Below are positions 55,801 to 64,000 of a DNA stretch of 64,000 nt, one piece after another. Position 1 is the stretch's first letter. Every line of letters begins with the position of its first letter. The notes beneath the pieces were generated by a model. The model saw only the letters and a program-made list of their open reading frames with translations. It did not search any database and was not told the origin of the DNA. The position numbers and the translations under genes were made by a program. This DNA comes from Levyella massiliensis (GTDB lineage Bacteria > Bacillota > Clostridia > Tissierellales > Peptoniphilaceae): positions 307,477 to 371,476 of the forward strand of contig NZ_HG529491.1 of NCBI RefSeq assembly GCF_000308275.2, in the 5' to 3' direction.

Positions 55801-56660
55801 TCTTCGGAAACGTCTTCGCCGGTGAGTTTACCGTTTTGACGAAGCGCCCGTGCGGCCAAAAGCGCCATGTCCATAAGACAGATGGGCTTGGTATCGCCGG
55901 TTTCCTTGCGCAGCGAAAGATAGGTGTCATAGGTTTTCTGCAACAGCGGATCCGCAAAAGACACGTCGTCAATAATCGTACGGAAGGTCGTATGGCGGCA
56001 ATGATCGGACCAATAGGTATCAATCATGCGAATTTCGGTTTCGGTCGGATTGCGCTTTTCCTGCCGGAAATACGCCTGGCAGAAGAGGAGATCGTCATCG
56101 TCCATAGCCAGGCCCATATCACGACGTAAGACATCCAACGTTTTGGCGTCTGCTTCGATAAAGCCATCCATGGTCGGGACGGGCCCCGGTGTCTGCACGG
56201 GCGCTTGTAAGGTTTCGGGTAGCGCATCGGAAGCTTCGCGCGACTCCACGGGATTAATCAAATGCTTACGGATGCGACGCAGGTCCTCCTCCGAGAGGGA
56301 ACCGGAAAACAGATAAATATTTGCTGTTTTTACCTGCGGTGCCTCCACACGAGAGAGCAGGCGCAGACAAAGTGCGGCAGAATCCGCTCGCTGGTCAAAT
56401 TGACCGGGCAAGGGCTCGACGCTCAGATGATGTTCCGCGTTCGGCAAGGTTTCCCACACCTGATCGACTGTCGGATCGGAAAAAACCGTAGCGATGGCGT
56501 CGCGAAACACGTCTTCCGGCACGCCTTCCACATCGTAGCGATGCAGGATGCGTACGTCCTCGAGCGAAGCAATCTGCACAAAATCGCGCAATTCTTCCGC
56601 AAGCGCTCGCGCCTCACGACGGTGCGCCGATTGCTTTTCGACATAAATGCGGTGAATCAT
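52890..56660 (-). CDS. purL: Phosphoribosylformylglycinamidine synthase (single-chain PurL)
   Basis: 1256 residues, the long form joining PurS-, PurL- and PurQ-like parts as in many Clostridia. ATPase-type motifs lie mid-protein (FKNETHNHPTEIEPFGGAST, NDFGAGGVSVAIGEMADG). The C-terminal glutaminase has the nucleophile in LGICNGFQALVKLG and a terminal catalytic His in PISHGEGRL. It converts FGAR, ATP and glutamine to FGAM (step 4 of purine synthesis). It is the last gene of the operon; purD precedes it by one base. Confidence 0.96.
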   Translation of the reverse strand: MIHRIYVEKQSAHRREARALAEELRDFVQIASLEDVRILHRYDVEGVPEDVFRDAIATVFSDPTVDQVWETLPNAEHHLSVEPLPGQFDQRADSAALCLRLLSRVEAPQVKTANIYLFSGSLSEEDLRRIRKHLINPVESREASDALPETLQAPVQTPGPVPTMDGFIEADAKTLDVLRRDMGLAMDDDDLLFCQAYFRQEKRNPTETEIRMIDTYWSDHCRHTTFRTIIDDVSFADPLLQKTYDTYLSLRKETGDTKPICLMDMALLAARALRQNGKLTGEDVSEEINACTVHIDVTIDGKKEPWLLLFKNETHNHPTEIEPFGGASTCIGGAIRDPLSGRSYVYAAMRVTGAADPRTPLSETLEGKLPQRQIVTEAAQGYASYGNQIGLATGMVHEIYHPGYAAKRMEIGAVVAATPQKNVVRETPKPGDIVILLGGRTGRDGVGGATGSSKAHNLHSVETAGAEVQKGNAPEERKLQRFFRNGEAARMIKRCNDFGAGGVSVAIGEMADGIFIHLDRVPKKYEGLTGTELAISESQERMAVVIAAENEARFLELAAQENLEATVVAEIQANPRLQMEWKGQRILDLSREFLDSNGAEKHISIPAEKTSWSPKNAKASPATKLSDLFTAFSKDLQNADRHGLVDRFDSTIGAGTVLMPYGGTYRATPIQAMVHQISLEEGETDTASYMSWAFSPEVSEKSPYHGAYLAVVESLAKLLATGADRKQTYLTFQEYFKRPGTDGKRWAEPLASVLGALQAQLDLEVGSIGGKDSMSGTFESMDVPPTLVSFAITTDSATRVLSPEWKNAGDHLLLLTPQWNADGLPEKASLHALFHAVEQLTQQEGVHSAWALGYGGLMEALLLSAAGNRIGAKLNDAVTPDLLTQPAFGSFLISATHPLSAEDLQAEAFTVTDLGTTTKDYTLAFPQETIDLAAMEALRRSTLEDIFPTAPDAQPAPLSVEAHNAVALAKDYAASHPAPTVCSFAGTKATPRVVIPVFPGTNCEVDSARYVTRAGLTPHIQIIRNQTTDDIAKSVDAMADAIRNAQILFLPGGFSGGDEPDGSAKLINAFFRNARLAEALTDLMDRRGGLILGICNGFQALVKLGLLPYGRIMPPTPELATLTFNTIGRHQSQVINTRIVTNRSPWLSHVTPGDLYRVPISHGEGRLDMDPALLQKLFEEGQVAGQYVDRNGEPSMDIAYNPNGSQGAVEALLSPDGRILGKMGHSERTGRYLYQNLPEVKDLRLFEAAKAYFKKN

Positions 56661-56661
56661 G

Positions 56662-57951
56662 TCATTTCCTTTCCAGCGCTTTAAGCGCCTTCTGTCCGAT
56701 ATCCTTGCGGAAATACTTGGTACGGAAGGTCACCTGATCAGCCGTTTCATAGGCTTTCGCAATCGCCTCTTCCAATGTGGGCGCCGTTTCCACTACGCTC
56801 ACCACGCGTCCGCCGTTTGTATAGTAGGTGCTGCCCTTTTTACGCACCCCGGCACAATAGATTTTGTCGCGCAGGTGGTGTGGCAGCTTGATCTCCACAT
56901 TCTTCTCGTAGGACTTCGGATAGCCTTCCGAAGCCAGGATTACGCAGCAGGAGGAATCGCTGCTGAATTCCACCATCTCCGGGGTCAGAGTCTCTTCTGT
57001 GACCGCGCGGAAGAGGGTATAGAGATCACTCTTCAGCAGGGGCAAAATGGCCTGGGCTTCCGGATCGCCAAAGCGGCAATTGTATTCCACGACCTTCGGT
57101 CCGTCTTGCGTGAGCATGAGGCCGAAGTAGAGGCAGCCTTTGAACGGCGTGCCTTCATCGCGCATGCCTTGTACCGTGGGTTCAAAGATGGTTTTGCGGC
57201 AAAGCTCAGCTACTTCCGAGGTATAGTAGGGGTTTGGCGCAATGACGCCCATGCCGCCGGTATTCGGCCCCTTATCCCCATCCAAGGCACGCTTATGATC
57301 CATAGAGGACAGAAGCGGCACGATGGTTTTTCCATCGGTCAACGTTAGCACCGTCACTTCAGGGCCTTCCATGAACTCTTCAATGACCACGCGATGGCCG
57401 CTTGTGCCAAAGGCATCCTCCTGCATGAAACGCGTTAAGGTTTCTTCGGCCTCTTCTAGGGTTTCTGCAATGACCACCCCTTTGCCGAGGGCCAGGCCGT
57501 CGGCTTTAATGACCAGAGGCAAATGGCCGGCGGCAGCTTCTTTTTCCACATAGGCTTTGGCCTTCTCTAGTGTTTCAAACGCTTCATAGCGTGCCGTCGG
57601 AATGTGATGGCGTTTCATGAATTCTTTTGCAAAGATTTTCGAGCTTTCCAATCTGGCAGCCGCCTTGTTGGGGCCGAAGCAGGGAAAGCCGGCTTCTTCG
57701 AAGAAATCCACCGCGCCGTCAGCCAGTTGATTATCCGGACTTACGACAATGTAGCCCACATGCTCGGTACGAGCAAAACGCGCGAGCAGAGGAAAATTAT
57801 TGATATCAATGGGGAACGGGATGCCGCCGTCCATACCGTCGTTACCGGGCACACAGTAGATGCGCTCTACGCGATCATTTTTTTTCAATGCTTTGATGAT
57901 CGCATGTTCGCGGCCGCCGCCGCCCAACACTAGAATATTCACTGTTTTCAT
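56662..57951 (-). CDS. purD: Phosphoribosylamine-glycine ligase (GAR synthetase)
   Basis: 429 residues with LVLGGGGREHAI at the N-terminus, the ATP-grasp region (LPLVIKADGLALGKGVVIAE) and the family motif NTGGMGVIAP. It joins glycine to phosphoribosylamine, step 2 of the pathway. AGGAGGATTG precedes the ATG. It lies 75 bases after the formyltransferase gene and 1 base before purL. Confidence 0.97.
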   Translation of the reverse strand: MKTVNILVLGGGGREHAIIKALKKNDRVERIYCVPGNDGMDGGIPFPIDINNFPLLARFARTEHVGYIVVSPDNQLADGAVDFFEEAGFPCFGPNKAAARLESSKIFAKEFMKRHHIPTARYEAFETLEKAKAYVEKEAAAGHLPLVIKADGLALGKGVVIAETLEEAEETLTRFMQEDAFGTSGHRVVIEEFMEGPEVTVLTLTDGKTIVPLLSSMDHKRALDGDKGPNTGGMGVIAPNPYYTSEVAELCRKTIFEPTVQGMRDEGTPFKGCLYFGLMLTQDGPKVVEYNCRFGDPEAQAILPLLKSDLYTLFRAVTEETLTPEMVEFSSDSSCCVILASEGYPKSYEKNVEIKLPHHLRDKIYCAGVRKKGSTYYTNGGRVVSVVETAPTLEEAIAKAYETADQVTFRTKYFRKDIGQKALKALERK

Positions 57952-58026
57952 CCAATCCTCCTTCTATGCGGAAGACAGACTTCCGTCGTTTTGTCGTCCG
58001 CTCTGACGACAGAGTAATAGAAAAAC

Positions 58027-59211
58027 TTAATGATGGAATAAACGTTGATGCGTAAAGACCATCGTAAGTCCGTAATGATCCGCGGCGTCAATGACCACAG
58101 CGTCGCGTGTGGAGCCGCCCGGCTGCGCGATGTATTTCACACCGCTCTGTGCAGCCCGTTGAATATTATCGGCAAAGGGGAAGAACGCATCGCTGGCTAA
58201 CGCCAGATGCGCCTCTTGTGCCAGATAAGCCCGGCGTTCTTTTTTGGTGAAAGGTGCGGGTTGTTGTGTAAAGTACGCTTCCCAATGTCCCGGCGCCGTC
58301 ACATCTTCTTCGTAATCATGCAGATATTGGTCGATGACATTGTCGCGGGCAGCGCGCGAGAGATCGTCGCGGAAGGGCAGGGAAAGCACGCGCTCACTCT
58401 GCCGCAGACGCCAGGTATCGGCTTTATCACCGGCCAGACGTGTGCAATGAATGCGGGATTGCTGGCCTGCACCGACACCGATGGCCTGACCATCTACCGC
58501 AAAGCAAACCGAATTGGATTGCGTATATTTCAGCGTGATCAGCGCCACCAGAAGATCGCGCTTGGCGGATTCCGGCAAGGCCTTGTTTTTCGTGATGATT
58601 TCGTTGAGACTCTCGGTGGTAAAGCGTGCATCGTTACGCTTTTGCGTAAAACGAATACCGAACACTTCCTTGGATTCTGCAACGGGCGGCTCATAGGCCG
58701 GATCGATCTGAATAATATTGTAGCTGCCGTTTTTCTTTTGGCGCAGGATGGCCAAGGCCTCCTCACTGTAGCCGGGAGCAATGACACCATCCGATACTTC
58801 GCGCTTCAACAGATGCGCCGTAACAGCGTCCACCGGGCGCGAGAGGGCTGCCCAGTCTCCAAAGGAACTCAGGCGATCCGTACCGCGTGCACGGGCATAG
58901 GCGCAGGCTAGCGGCGAATCGTCCAGCCCCTCCACATCTTCCACAAAGCAGGCTTTTTTTAGCTTTTCGTCGAGCGGCAATCCCACGGCTGCTGAAGTCG
59001 GGGAAACATGCTTAAAAGAAGCCGCACAGGGAAGTCCTGTGGCGGCGTCTAACTCCCGCACTAATTGCCATGAATTCAAGGCATCCAAAAAGTTGATATA
59101 GCCGGGGCGTCCGTTGCATACAACAAACGGCAAATCCTTGCCATCCGCTCGGTCCAGCTTAGCCGGCAGTTGATTGGGGTTACAGCCGTATTTTAAGGGC
59201 AATTCCTTCAT
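58027..59211 (-). CDS. purH: AICAR formyltransferase, stand-alone (no cyclohydrolase domain)
   Basis: 394 residues covering only the formyltransferase half of bifunctional PurH (about 510-530 residues). The N-terminus starts directly with LPLKYGCNPNQ. The catalytic Lys-His pair is in AASFKHVSPTSAAVG. The C-terminus has GGSTRDAVVIDAADHYGL and TGxRxFxH-like THQRLFHH. It converts AICAR to FAICAR. No methylglyoxal-synthase-like IMP cyclohydrolase domain is present; that activity is probably supplied by the PurN fusion downstream of purM. AAGGAGGATCGC precedes the ATG. Confidence 0.92.
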   Translation of the reverse strand: MKELPLKYGCNPNQLPAKLDRADGKDLPFVVCNGRPGYINFLDALNSWQLVRELDAATGLPCAASFKHVSPTSAAVGLPLDEKLKKACFVEDVEGLDDSPLACAYARARGTDRLSSFGDWAALSRPVDAVTAHLLKREVSDGVIAPGYSEEALAILRQKKNGSYNIIQIDPAYEPPVAESKEVFGIRFTQKRNDARFTTESLNEIITKNKALPESAKRDLLVALITLKYTQSNSVCFAVDGQAIGVGAGQQSRIHCTRLAGDKADTWRLRQSERVLSLPFRDDLSRAARDNVIDQYLHDYEEDVTAPGHWEAYFTQQPAPFTKKERRAYLAQEAHLALASDAFFPFADNIQRAAQSGVKYIAQPGGSTRDAVVIDAADHYGLTMVFTHQRLFHH

Positions 59212-59251
59212 GCGATCCTCCTTCTATGGCGTGCGCGATTTTCGTAAGCGC

Positions 59252-60682
59252 TTATACGGAAAGCACAGCCTTGCGATCCGCATCATGATAGCGATGAATC
59301 AGCGGTTCAGCCACATTTTTTAGAAAAGCGTCCACTTGCTCCGGACAGCGTCCTATATAAGCGACCGGATCCAAGTGGTTACGAATTTCCTCTTCGGTCA
59401 TCGGAATCTTGGGCTCATCGGCCAAACGTCGGATGAGGTCGTTTTTCCCGCCTTCTTTGACGGCACGAGCGGCCGCATGAGAATGGACACGGATAATTTC
59501 GTGCAAAACCTGACGATTGCCACCGCGTTTGACGGATTCCATCATGATATTTTCCGTTGCCATGAAGGGCAGCTTTTCCATCACGCGATGGTGTACCACC
59601 GGTTCGTAAACGGTCATGTTTTCCGTCACGTTCATATAAATATTTAAGATGGCATCGGTGGCCAGGAAGGCTTCCGCCACAGCAATGCGTTTGTTGGCCG
59701 AATCATCCAGGGTGCGTTCCATCCACTGCGTGGCGGCAGTCACCGAAGGATTCAGTGCATCCACCATGACGTAACGCGCAAGCGCTGTCATGCGTTCGGC
59801 GCGCATGGGGTTGCGTTTATACGGCATGGCCGAAGACCCGATCTGATCCTTTTGGAATGGCTCCTCCACCTCTTCAAAGGATTGCAGCAGGCGCAGATCG
59901 TTCGCAAATTTGGATGCGCTCTGGGCAATGCCGGAGAGTGCAAAGAGGAAGAAAGAATCGATTTTGCGCGAATAGGTTTGGCCACAAACCGGAATCAACC
60001 GTTCAAAGCCGAAGGTTTTGGCAATTTTTTCATCCAATGCCTGTACTTTGGCGGAATCGCCGTCAAAGAGTTCCAGAAAGCTGGCCTGGGAGCCGGTAGT
60101 GCCTTTTGCACCACGTAGCGCCAATTGGTCGATCTGGAATTGCAACTGTTCCATATCCATGGCCAGTTCGTTCATCCACAGCGTTGCGCGTTTTCCCAGG
60201 GTGGTCAGCTGTGCGGGTTGCAAATGCGTATAGGCCAAAGCGGGCACGCTCTTATAGCGTTCGGCAAAAGCACTGAGATTCACCAGCACCTGAGCGGCTT
60301 TATGCAGCAAAAGTTGAGAAGCTTCCCGCAGAATAATTAAGTCTGTATTATCGGTGACATAGCAGCTCGTAGCCCCCAAATGCATGATGGGAGCAGCCTT
60401 TGTGGCCTGTTGGCCGAAGGCATAGACATGGCTCATCACGTCATGACGTACCTGCTTTTCGCGTGCTTCGGCCACATCATAGTTAATGTCGTCTTTGTAT
60501 TGCTCCATTTCCGCAATTTGCGCATCGGTAATGTCCAGACCCAATTCTTTTTCAGCCTTGGCCAGCGCAATCCACAGTCTGCGCCAGAGGCGAAACTTAT
60601 GGTTGGAGGAAAATAAAAATTGCATCTCATCGCTCGCATAGCGAGTGGACAGGGGGGACAGATAACGATCGTGAGAATCCAT
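59252..60682 (-). CDS. purB: Adenylosuccinate lyase
   Basis: 476 residues of the fumarase/aspartase superfamily. Family blocks are HLGATSCYVTDNTDLI, ALAYTHLQPAQLTTLGKRA, and the signature loop SSAMPYKRNPMRAERM with its catalytic Ser. It cleaves SAICAR to AICAR and adenylosuccinate to AMP, so it acts twice in the pathway. AAAGGAACCACG precedes the start. The purN fusion gene ends 62 bases upstream. Confidence 0.97.
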   Translation of the reverse strand: MDSHDRYLSPLSTRYASDEMQFLFSSNHKFRLWRRLWIALAKAEKELGLDITDAQIAEMEQYKDDINYDVAEAREKQVRHDVMSHVYAFGQQATKAAPIMHLGATSCYVTDNTDLIILREASQLLLHKAAQVLVNLSAFAERYKSVPALAYTHLQPAQLTTLGKRATLWMNELAMDMEQLQFQIDQLALRGAKGTTGSQASFLELFDGDSAKVQALDEKIAKTFGFERLIPVCGQTYSRKIDSFFLFALSGIAQSASKFANDLRLLQSFEEVEEPFQKDQIGSSAMPYKRNPMRAERMTALARYVMVDALNPSVTAATQWMERTLDDSANKRIAVAEAFLATDAILNIYMNVTENMTVYEPVVHHRVMEKLPFMATENIMMESVKRGGNRQVLHEIIRVHSHAAARAVKEGGKNDLIRRLADEPKIPMTEEEIRNHLDPVAYIGRCPEQVDAFLKNVAEPLIHRYHDADRKAVLSV

Positions 60683-60744
60683 CGTGGTTCCTTTCTTTGC
60701 CTGGATAGTTCAGGTGGGATTCGGTCATGCCGTGCCGGGCACGA

Positions 60745-62139
60745 TTAAGAAAAGCGACTTTTGATAAAGTGGCGGACGGAGGCGCCGTCATGCTCTTCCA
60801 CATAAAGAGCAATGCGATTTTCCGGGCTTAAGGCATCCCACAAAGCCGCTGTGAAAGCGGCAGCATCGCCATCCCAGGAGAAACGCAGCGGTTCGCCTTG
60901 AAAGCTTGGCAAGGGATTGCCATCGGTCACATACGTGGAGATGAAGCGACCCGTGCCGGGCTCTTTATCATAATGGAACGCCTGATAGCAGGCTTTCGTG
61001 CCATTTGCATCGGCGGCTTTCCAAATGGAAAGCTGCAAGTGATTTTCGGCCAGTAAACCGGAAATGCGCGGGGTAAAATGCGGACCGTCCGGCTCAAAGG
61101 TGCGCGATTGTAAGGCCGTATCAAAATCTTTGCCGACGGCCAAGCCGTCAAGAAGCGTATCCGTGTGATCACCGTTCGTTACCACCGTAACAGGCTCTCC
61201 GGCTACGCGGGTATGCGAGAGGGCACGGTAAATGATGAGGCTCGGATCTTCGAGTAGCGCCGGATCGTGGGCTTGCGTATAGAGGTCATTTCCTTCCAGG
61301 TGAAACACCCGATTTTGACTGTTTTGACTGCGCCCCATAATAAAGTAGGCGATAAGCGCATTGCCATTTGTGCCATGCGCTAGCGCAATGCCGCGACCGG
61401 GATAGGGGTTACCGCGTAGCAGCGTTGCCAGAGAGGGTGCTTTTTCCGTTGCGCGCGATCCACTTTGCACACTCGGCAGAAAAGCGGCGTATTCGGCTTC
61501 GGATAACGGGGCGGACAGAGCCTTTCCCGTCAGGCCATTGTGGAGACGAGACGCTATCGCATGCACGCAGGCGGGGAGTAACTTCCATTCTGCTTCGCGC
61601 ATGACGCGCTGTTGCAAGCGTTCAGGGGTATCGTCGGCCAAAACACGGACGGCCTGTTGGGCCAGGATGGGACCCGCATCGGCTTGCGCCGTAACCAGAT
61701 GAACCGTGGCGCCCGTCACTTGCACGCGATGGGCAAGCACCGCTTCATGGACGTGTTCGCCATAGTAGCCGCGACCGCCAAAGGCCGGCAATAATGCCGG
61801 ATGAATGTTTAATACGGGAACGTGGCAGGCCTTGAGAAAATCAGCCGACAAGACACGCAGAAATCCCGCTAAGACAATCATGTCAACGGATGCCTCCGAC
61901 AGAGCGTCCAATACTGCCTTTTCCCACGCCGTGCCGGGATAGTCCTTTATCGAGAAAGCACGGGCGGCAATGCCCGCATTTTTCGCGCGCTCCAGGGCAT
62001 GGGCATTGGCGCGATTGGAAAAGACGGCCACAATTTCGCCGGGGGCAAGACGCCCTTCGCGTTGTGCATCTAAAAGCGCTTGTAAATTTGTGCCACCGCC
62101 TGAAACAAGGACGGCAAGGCGCACCGGACGGGAACTCAT
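60745..62139 (-). CDS. purN: PurN fused to a PurO-like IMP cyclohydrolase
   Basis: 464 residues in two enzyme domains. Residues 1-200 are glycinamide ribonucleotide formyltransferase: LAVLVSGGGTNLQALLDA, the catalytic pattern VLNIHPALLPAFGG (Asn and His) and TAQADAGPILAQ (Asp). After a linker (200-238), residues 239-464 match the archaeal-type IMP cyclohydrolase family (PurO): GNPYPGRGIALA, AYFIMGRSQNSQNRVF and EDPSLIIYRAL. Normal PurN is about 190-210 residues, so this is a fusion. It would supply the last step, FAICAR to IMP, missing from the truncated PurH. The start overlaps the purM stop (ATGA). Confidence 0.9.
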   Translation of the reverse strand: MSSRPVRLAVLVSGGGTNLQALLDAQREGRLAPGEIVAVFSNRANAHALERAKNAGIAARAFSIKDYPGTAWEKAVLDALSEASVDMIVLAGFLRVLSADFLKACHVPVLNIHPALLPAFGGRGYYGEHVHEAVLAHRVQVTGATVHLVTAQADAGPILAQQAVRVLADDTPERLQQRVMREAEWKLLPACVHAIASRLHNGLTGKALSAPLSEAEYAAFLPSVQSGSRATEKAPSLATLLRGNPYPGRGIALAHGTNGNALIAYFIMGRSQNSQNRVFHLEGNDLYTQAHDPALLEDPSLIIYRALSHTRVAGEPVTVVTNGDHTDTLLDGLAVGKDFDTALQSRTFEPDGPHFTPRISGLLAENHLQLSIWKAADANGTKACYQAFHYDKEPGTGRFISTYVTDGNPLPSFQGEPLRFSWDGDAAAFTAALWDALSPENRIALYVEEHDGASVRHFIKSRFS

Positions 62140-63188
62140 AGAATCACCTTTTCAAGCGAACGTACGACTTCGCCTAAGCGATAGGCTTCTTCGCCCTCCT
62201 CTTGGAGCACTTCGAGCGCCCGAGGCAGATCTTCTTTGGAAACGACGAGCACAAAGCCGACCCCCATATTGAAGGTATTGTACATATCGTGGGTGGTGAC
62301 GTGCCCGGCTTCCTGAATGAAACGGAAGAGGAACGGCAGACGCAGCGCACCGCGCTCAATATTGGCGCCTAAGCCGTCCGGTAAGGCGCGCGGAATATTT
62401 TCATAAAAACCGCCGCCCGTGATGTGCGCCATGCTCTTGACCTTGACCTGCTTCATCAGTTCGAGAACGGGCTTTACATAGATGCGCGTCGGCGTGAGCA
62501 AGGCTTCGCCCAGCGTTTTACCGTCTAACGTCGAATAACGCGTGGTCCAGTCCGTGTTCTTATTGCCATCTAGAATTTTGCGCACTAAGGAATAGCCGTT
62601 GGAATGAATACCGGAAGAGGGCAAAGCGATGAGCTGATCGCCTTCTTGGACGTCATTTTTATCGATCATCTTTTTCTCGTCGACAAGACCCACGGCAAAG
62701 CCGGCCAAATCGTATTCGTTTTCAGGATAGAAACCGGGCATTTCCGCAGTTTCTCCGCCGATTAAAGCGCAACCCGACTGCACGCAGCCTTCGGCCACAC
62801 CCTTTACGATCTCGGCAATGCGTTCCGGATCATTTTTTCCGCAAGCAATGTAGTCTAGGAAAAACAGCGGTACTGCGCCGCTGCAGAGGATATCGTTGAC
62901 GCACATGGCAACGCAGTCAATGCCGATGGTATCGTGCTTGTCCAGTAAAAAGGCATATTTCAATTTAGTGCCCACACCGTCGGTACCGCTGACAAGAACG
63001 GGTTTTTCCATACCGGCAACTTCCGGAGCAAAGAGACCGCCGAAGCCGCCGATGCCGGACAGGACGCCCGGTGTGGTGGTGCGAGCGATATGTTTTTTCA
63101 TCAATTCCACCGCTTTATATCCTGCGGTGATGTCTACGCCGGCTTCCTTATAGGCGGCGGAGGAGGATTGCCGATTCATCTCGTCCAT
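62136..63188 (-). CDS. purM: Phosphoribosylformylglycinamidine cyclo-ligase (AIR synthetase)
   Basis: 350 residues from ATG 63188, which shares its A with the purF stop (TAATG) and has GGAG 7 bases upstream; a longer frame to 63227 lies inside purF. The N-terminus AAYKEAGVDITAGYKAVELM, VSGTDGVGTKLKYAF and CALIGGETAEMPGFY are typical of PurM. It closes the imidazole ring to give AIR. It is translationally coupled to both neighbours. Confidence 0.96.
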   Translation of the reverse strand: MDEMNRQSSSAAYKEAGVDITAGYKAVELMKKHIARTTTPGVLSGIGGFGGLFAPEVAGMEKPVLVSGTDGVGTKLKYAFLLDKHDTIGIDCVAMCVNDILCSGAVPLFFLDYIACGKNDPERIAEIVKGVAEGCVQSGCALIGGETAEMPGFYPENEYDLAGFAVGLVDEKKMIDKNDVQEGDQLIALPSSGIHSNGYSLVRKILDGNKNTDWTTRYSTLDGKTLGEALLTPTRIYVKPVLELMKQVKVKSMAHITGGGFYENIPRALPDGLGANIERGALRLPFLFRFIQEAGHVTTHDMYNTFNMGVGFVLVVSKEDLPRALEVLQEEGEEAYRLGEVVRSLEKVIL

Positions 63189-64000
63189 TATTCTTCTCCA
63201 TTCCAGCAATAGGTGCATAGTTGACAACGCGGCAGGCCGATGGCTTCAATGGTCCCTTCCAGAGTCTGATACTCCAGAGAGGAAAAATGAAATTGCTCGG
63301 CAATTTTATCGCGCATGGCGCGCCCGCGCTCGGTGGTGCCATCCTGGTATTCATCCAGGTGTTCAAACCCTTCTTCCCCTTCCAGGTCCATGATGACGCG
63401 GCGGGTGAGAAGCTCCATCTCATCGTTACTGCGTGAAAAATTCAAATATTTACAACTGAAGAGAATCGGCGGACAAGCTGCACGCATGTGGACGCTCTTC
63501 GCACCGTTGCGATAGAGGAAATCCACCGTTTCGCGCAGCTGCGTGCCGCGCACGATGGAATCATCCACAATCAGCAGATTCTTCTGATCGATGTAGTCCG
63601 TGATGGGCAGTTGCTTCATATGAGCCACGCGATTGCGTTCCGATTGCCGAGACGGCGTAAAGGAACGAGACCAAGTGGGCGTATATTTGAGCATCGGACG
63701 ACCGAAAGCCACGCCGCTCTCAAAGGCATAGCCCTGCCCATAGGCCAGACCGGAATCCGGGACACCGCCGACATAGTCGAGCTCCGGAATCCCGCCATTT
63801 TTGCGATCATTTTCGGCCAGAATTTCGCCATTGCGATACCGAGACTGTTCCACGCCCTTTCCTTCATAGCAGGAATTGGGATAGCCATAGTAGGTCCACA
63901 GGAAAGCACAAATCTTCATATCCTTTTGCGGTTCAATCACGGTGGTGACGCGTGAAGATGTGATTTCTACCGCTTCGCCCGGGCCCAGTTCACGCAAGGT
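63188..64000 (-). CDS. purF: Amidophosphoribosyltransferase, C-terminal part
   Basis: Partial: the gene runs off the right edge, and 270 residues are visible. The phosphoribosyltransferase domain has the PRPP-binding motif KNLLIVDDSIVRGTQLRE and the family blocks YVGGVPDSGLAYGQGYA and PTWSRSFTPSRQSERN. The glutaminase N-terminus with its Cys is outside the window. It makes phosphoribosylamine from PRPP and glutamine, step 1 of the pathway, and is the first gene visible in the operon. Confidence 0.96.
   Translation of the reverse strand, partial: TLRELGPGEAVEITSSRVTTVIEPQKDMKICAFLWTYYGYPNSCYEGKGVEQSRYRNGEILAENDRKNGGIPELDYVGGVPDSGLAYGQGYAFESGVAFGRPMLKYTPTWSRSFTPSRQSERNRVAHMKQLPITDYIDQKNLLIVDDSIVRGTQLRETVDFLYRNGAKSVHMRAACPPILFSCKYLNFSRSNDEMELLTRRVIMDLEGEEGFEHLDEYQDGTTERGRAMRDKIAEQFHFSSLEYQTLEGTIEAIGLPRCQLCTYCWNGEE

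Noticed and set aside
55284-56129. 281-residue plus-strand open frame inside purL
   Set aside because: Lies wholly within a strongly supported purL gene and has no family resemblance.
52890-64000. Purine riboswitch or PurR box inside the operon
   Set aside because: The operon start lies outside the window and no purine-aptamer core was recognised in the internal gaps.

Overview
The window reads as the origin region of a low-to-mid GC Bacillota (Firmicutes) chromosome, most likely an anaerobic Clostridia/Tissierellia-type organism. Evidence is the gene order mnmE-jag-yidC-yidD-rnpA-rpmH-oriC-dnaA-dnaN-S4 protein-recF-gyrB-gyrA, a parA/parB cluster with parS sites beside rsmG/mnmG, and a clostridial single-chain PurL. 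A genus cannot be fixed from the sequence alone.

Layout. (1) 1-11.1 kb: right end of a siphovirus-like prophage (tape measure, distal tail, tail spike, tail fibre, holin, GH25 endolysin, then a zinc-finger/HTH protein, a SHOCT-like small protein and two large serine recombinases). Two genes here carry single-base frameshifts. (2) 11.1-20.2 kb: accessory island with a TetR-controlled transporter cluster (two half-size ABC proteins plus an ECF S/T/A set), a truncated hsdM relic behind an XRE regulator, and a chimeric primase/recombinase remnant. (3) 20.3-32.7 kb: core genes on the minus strand: pta, a DUF4446 protein with a long coiled coil, parB, parA, cinA, four parS sites, rsmG, mnmG, mnmE, jag, yidC, yidD, rnpA, rpmH. 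(4) 32.7-34.75 kb: bipartite oriC flanking dnaA. (5) 33.1-44.3 kb: core genes on the plus strand: dnaA, dnaN, S4 protein, recF, gyrB, gyrA, then a STAS / anti-sigma-like / SigB-type sigma set and a double NUDIX protein. (6) 44.3-52.9 kb: a heterodimeric ABC exporter, an unknown secreted protein, a B3/B4 protein and uridine kinase, with two striking arrays of phased inverted repeats, each between convergent genes. (7) 52.9-64 kb: a minus-strand purine operon purF-purM-purN/IMP cyclohydrolase fusion-purB-AICAR formyltransferase-purD-purL.

How it works together. Replication and segregation genes diverge from oriC, with ParB/parS about 7 kb to the left. The purine operon encodes most steps from PRPP to IMP and on to AMP, but replaces the usual bifunctional PurH by a stand-alone formyltransferase plus an archaeal-type (PurO-like) IMP cyclohydrolase fused to PurN. 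The most unusual non-coding signals are the two palindrome arrays: 6 units at exactly 53 bp, and 8 units mostly at 64 bp. Both periods are near whole numbers of DNA helical turns.
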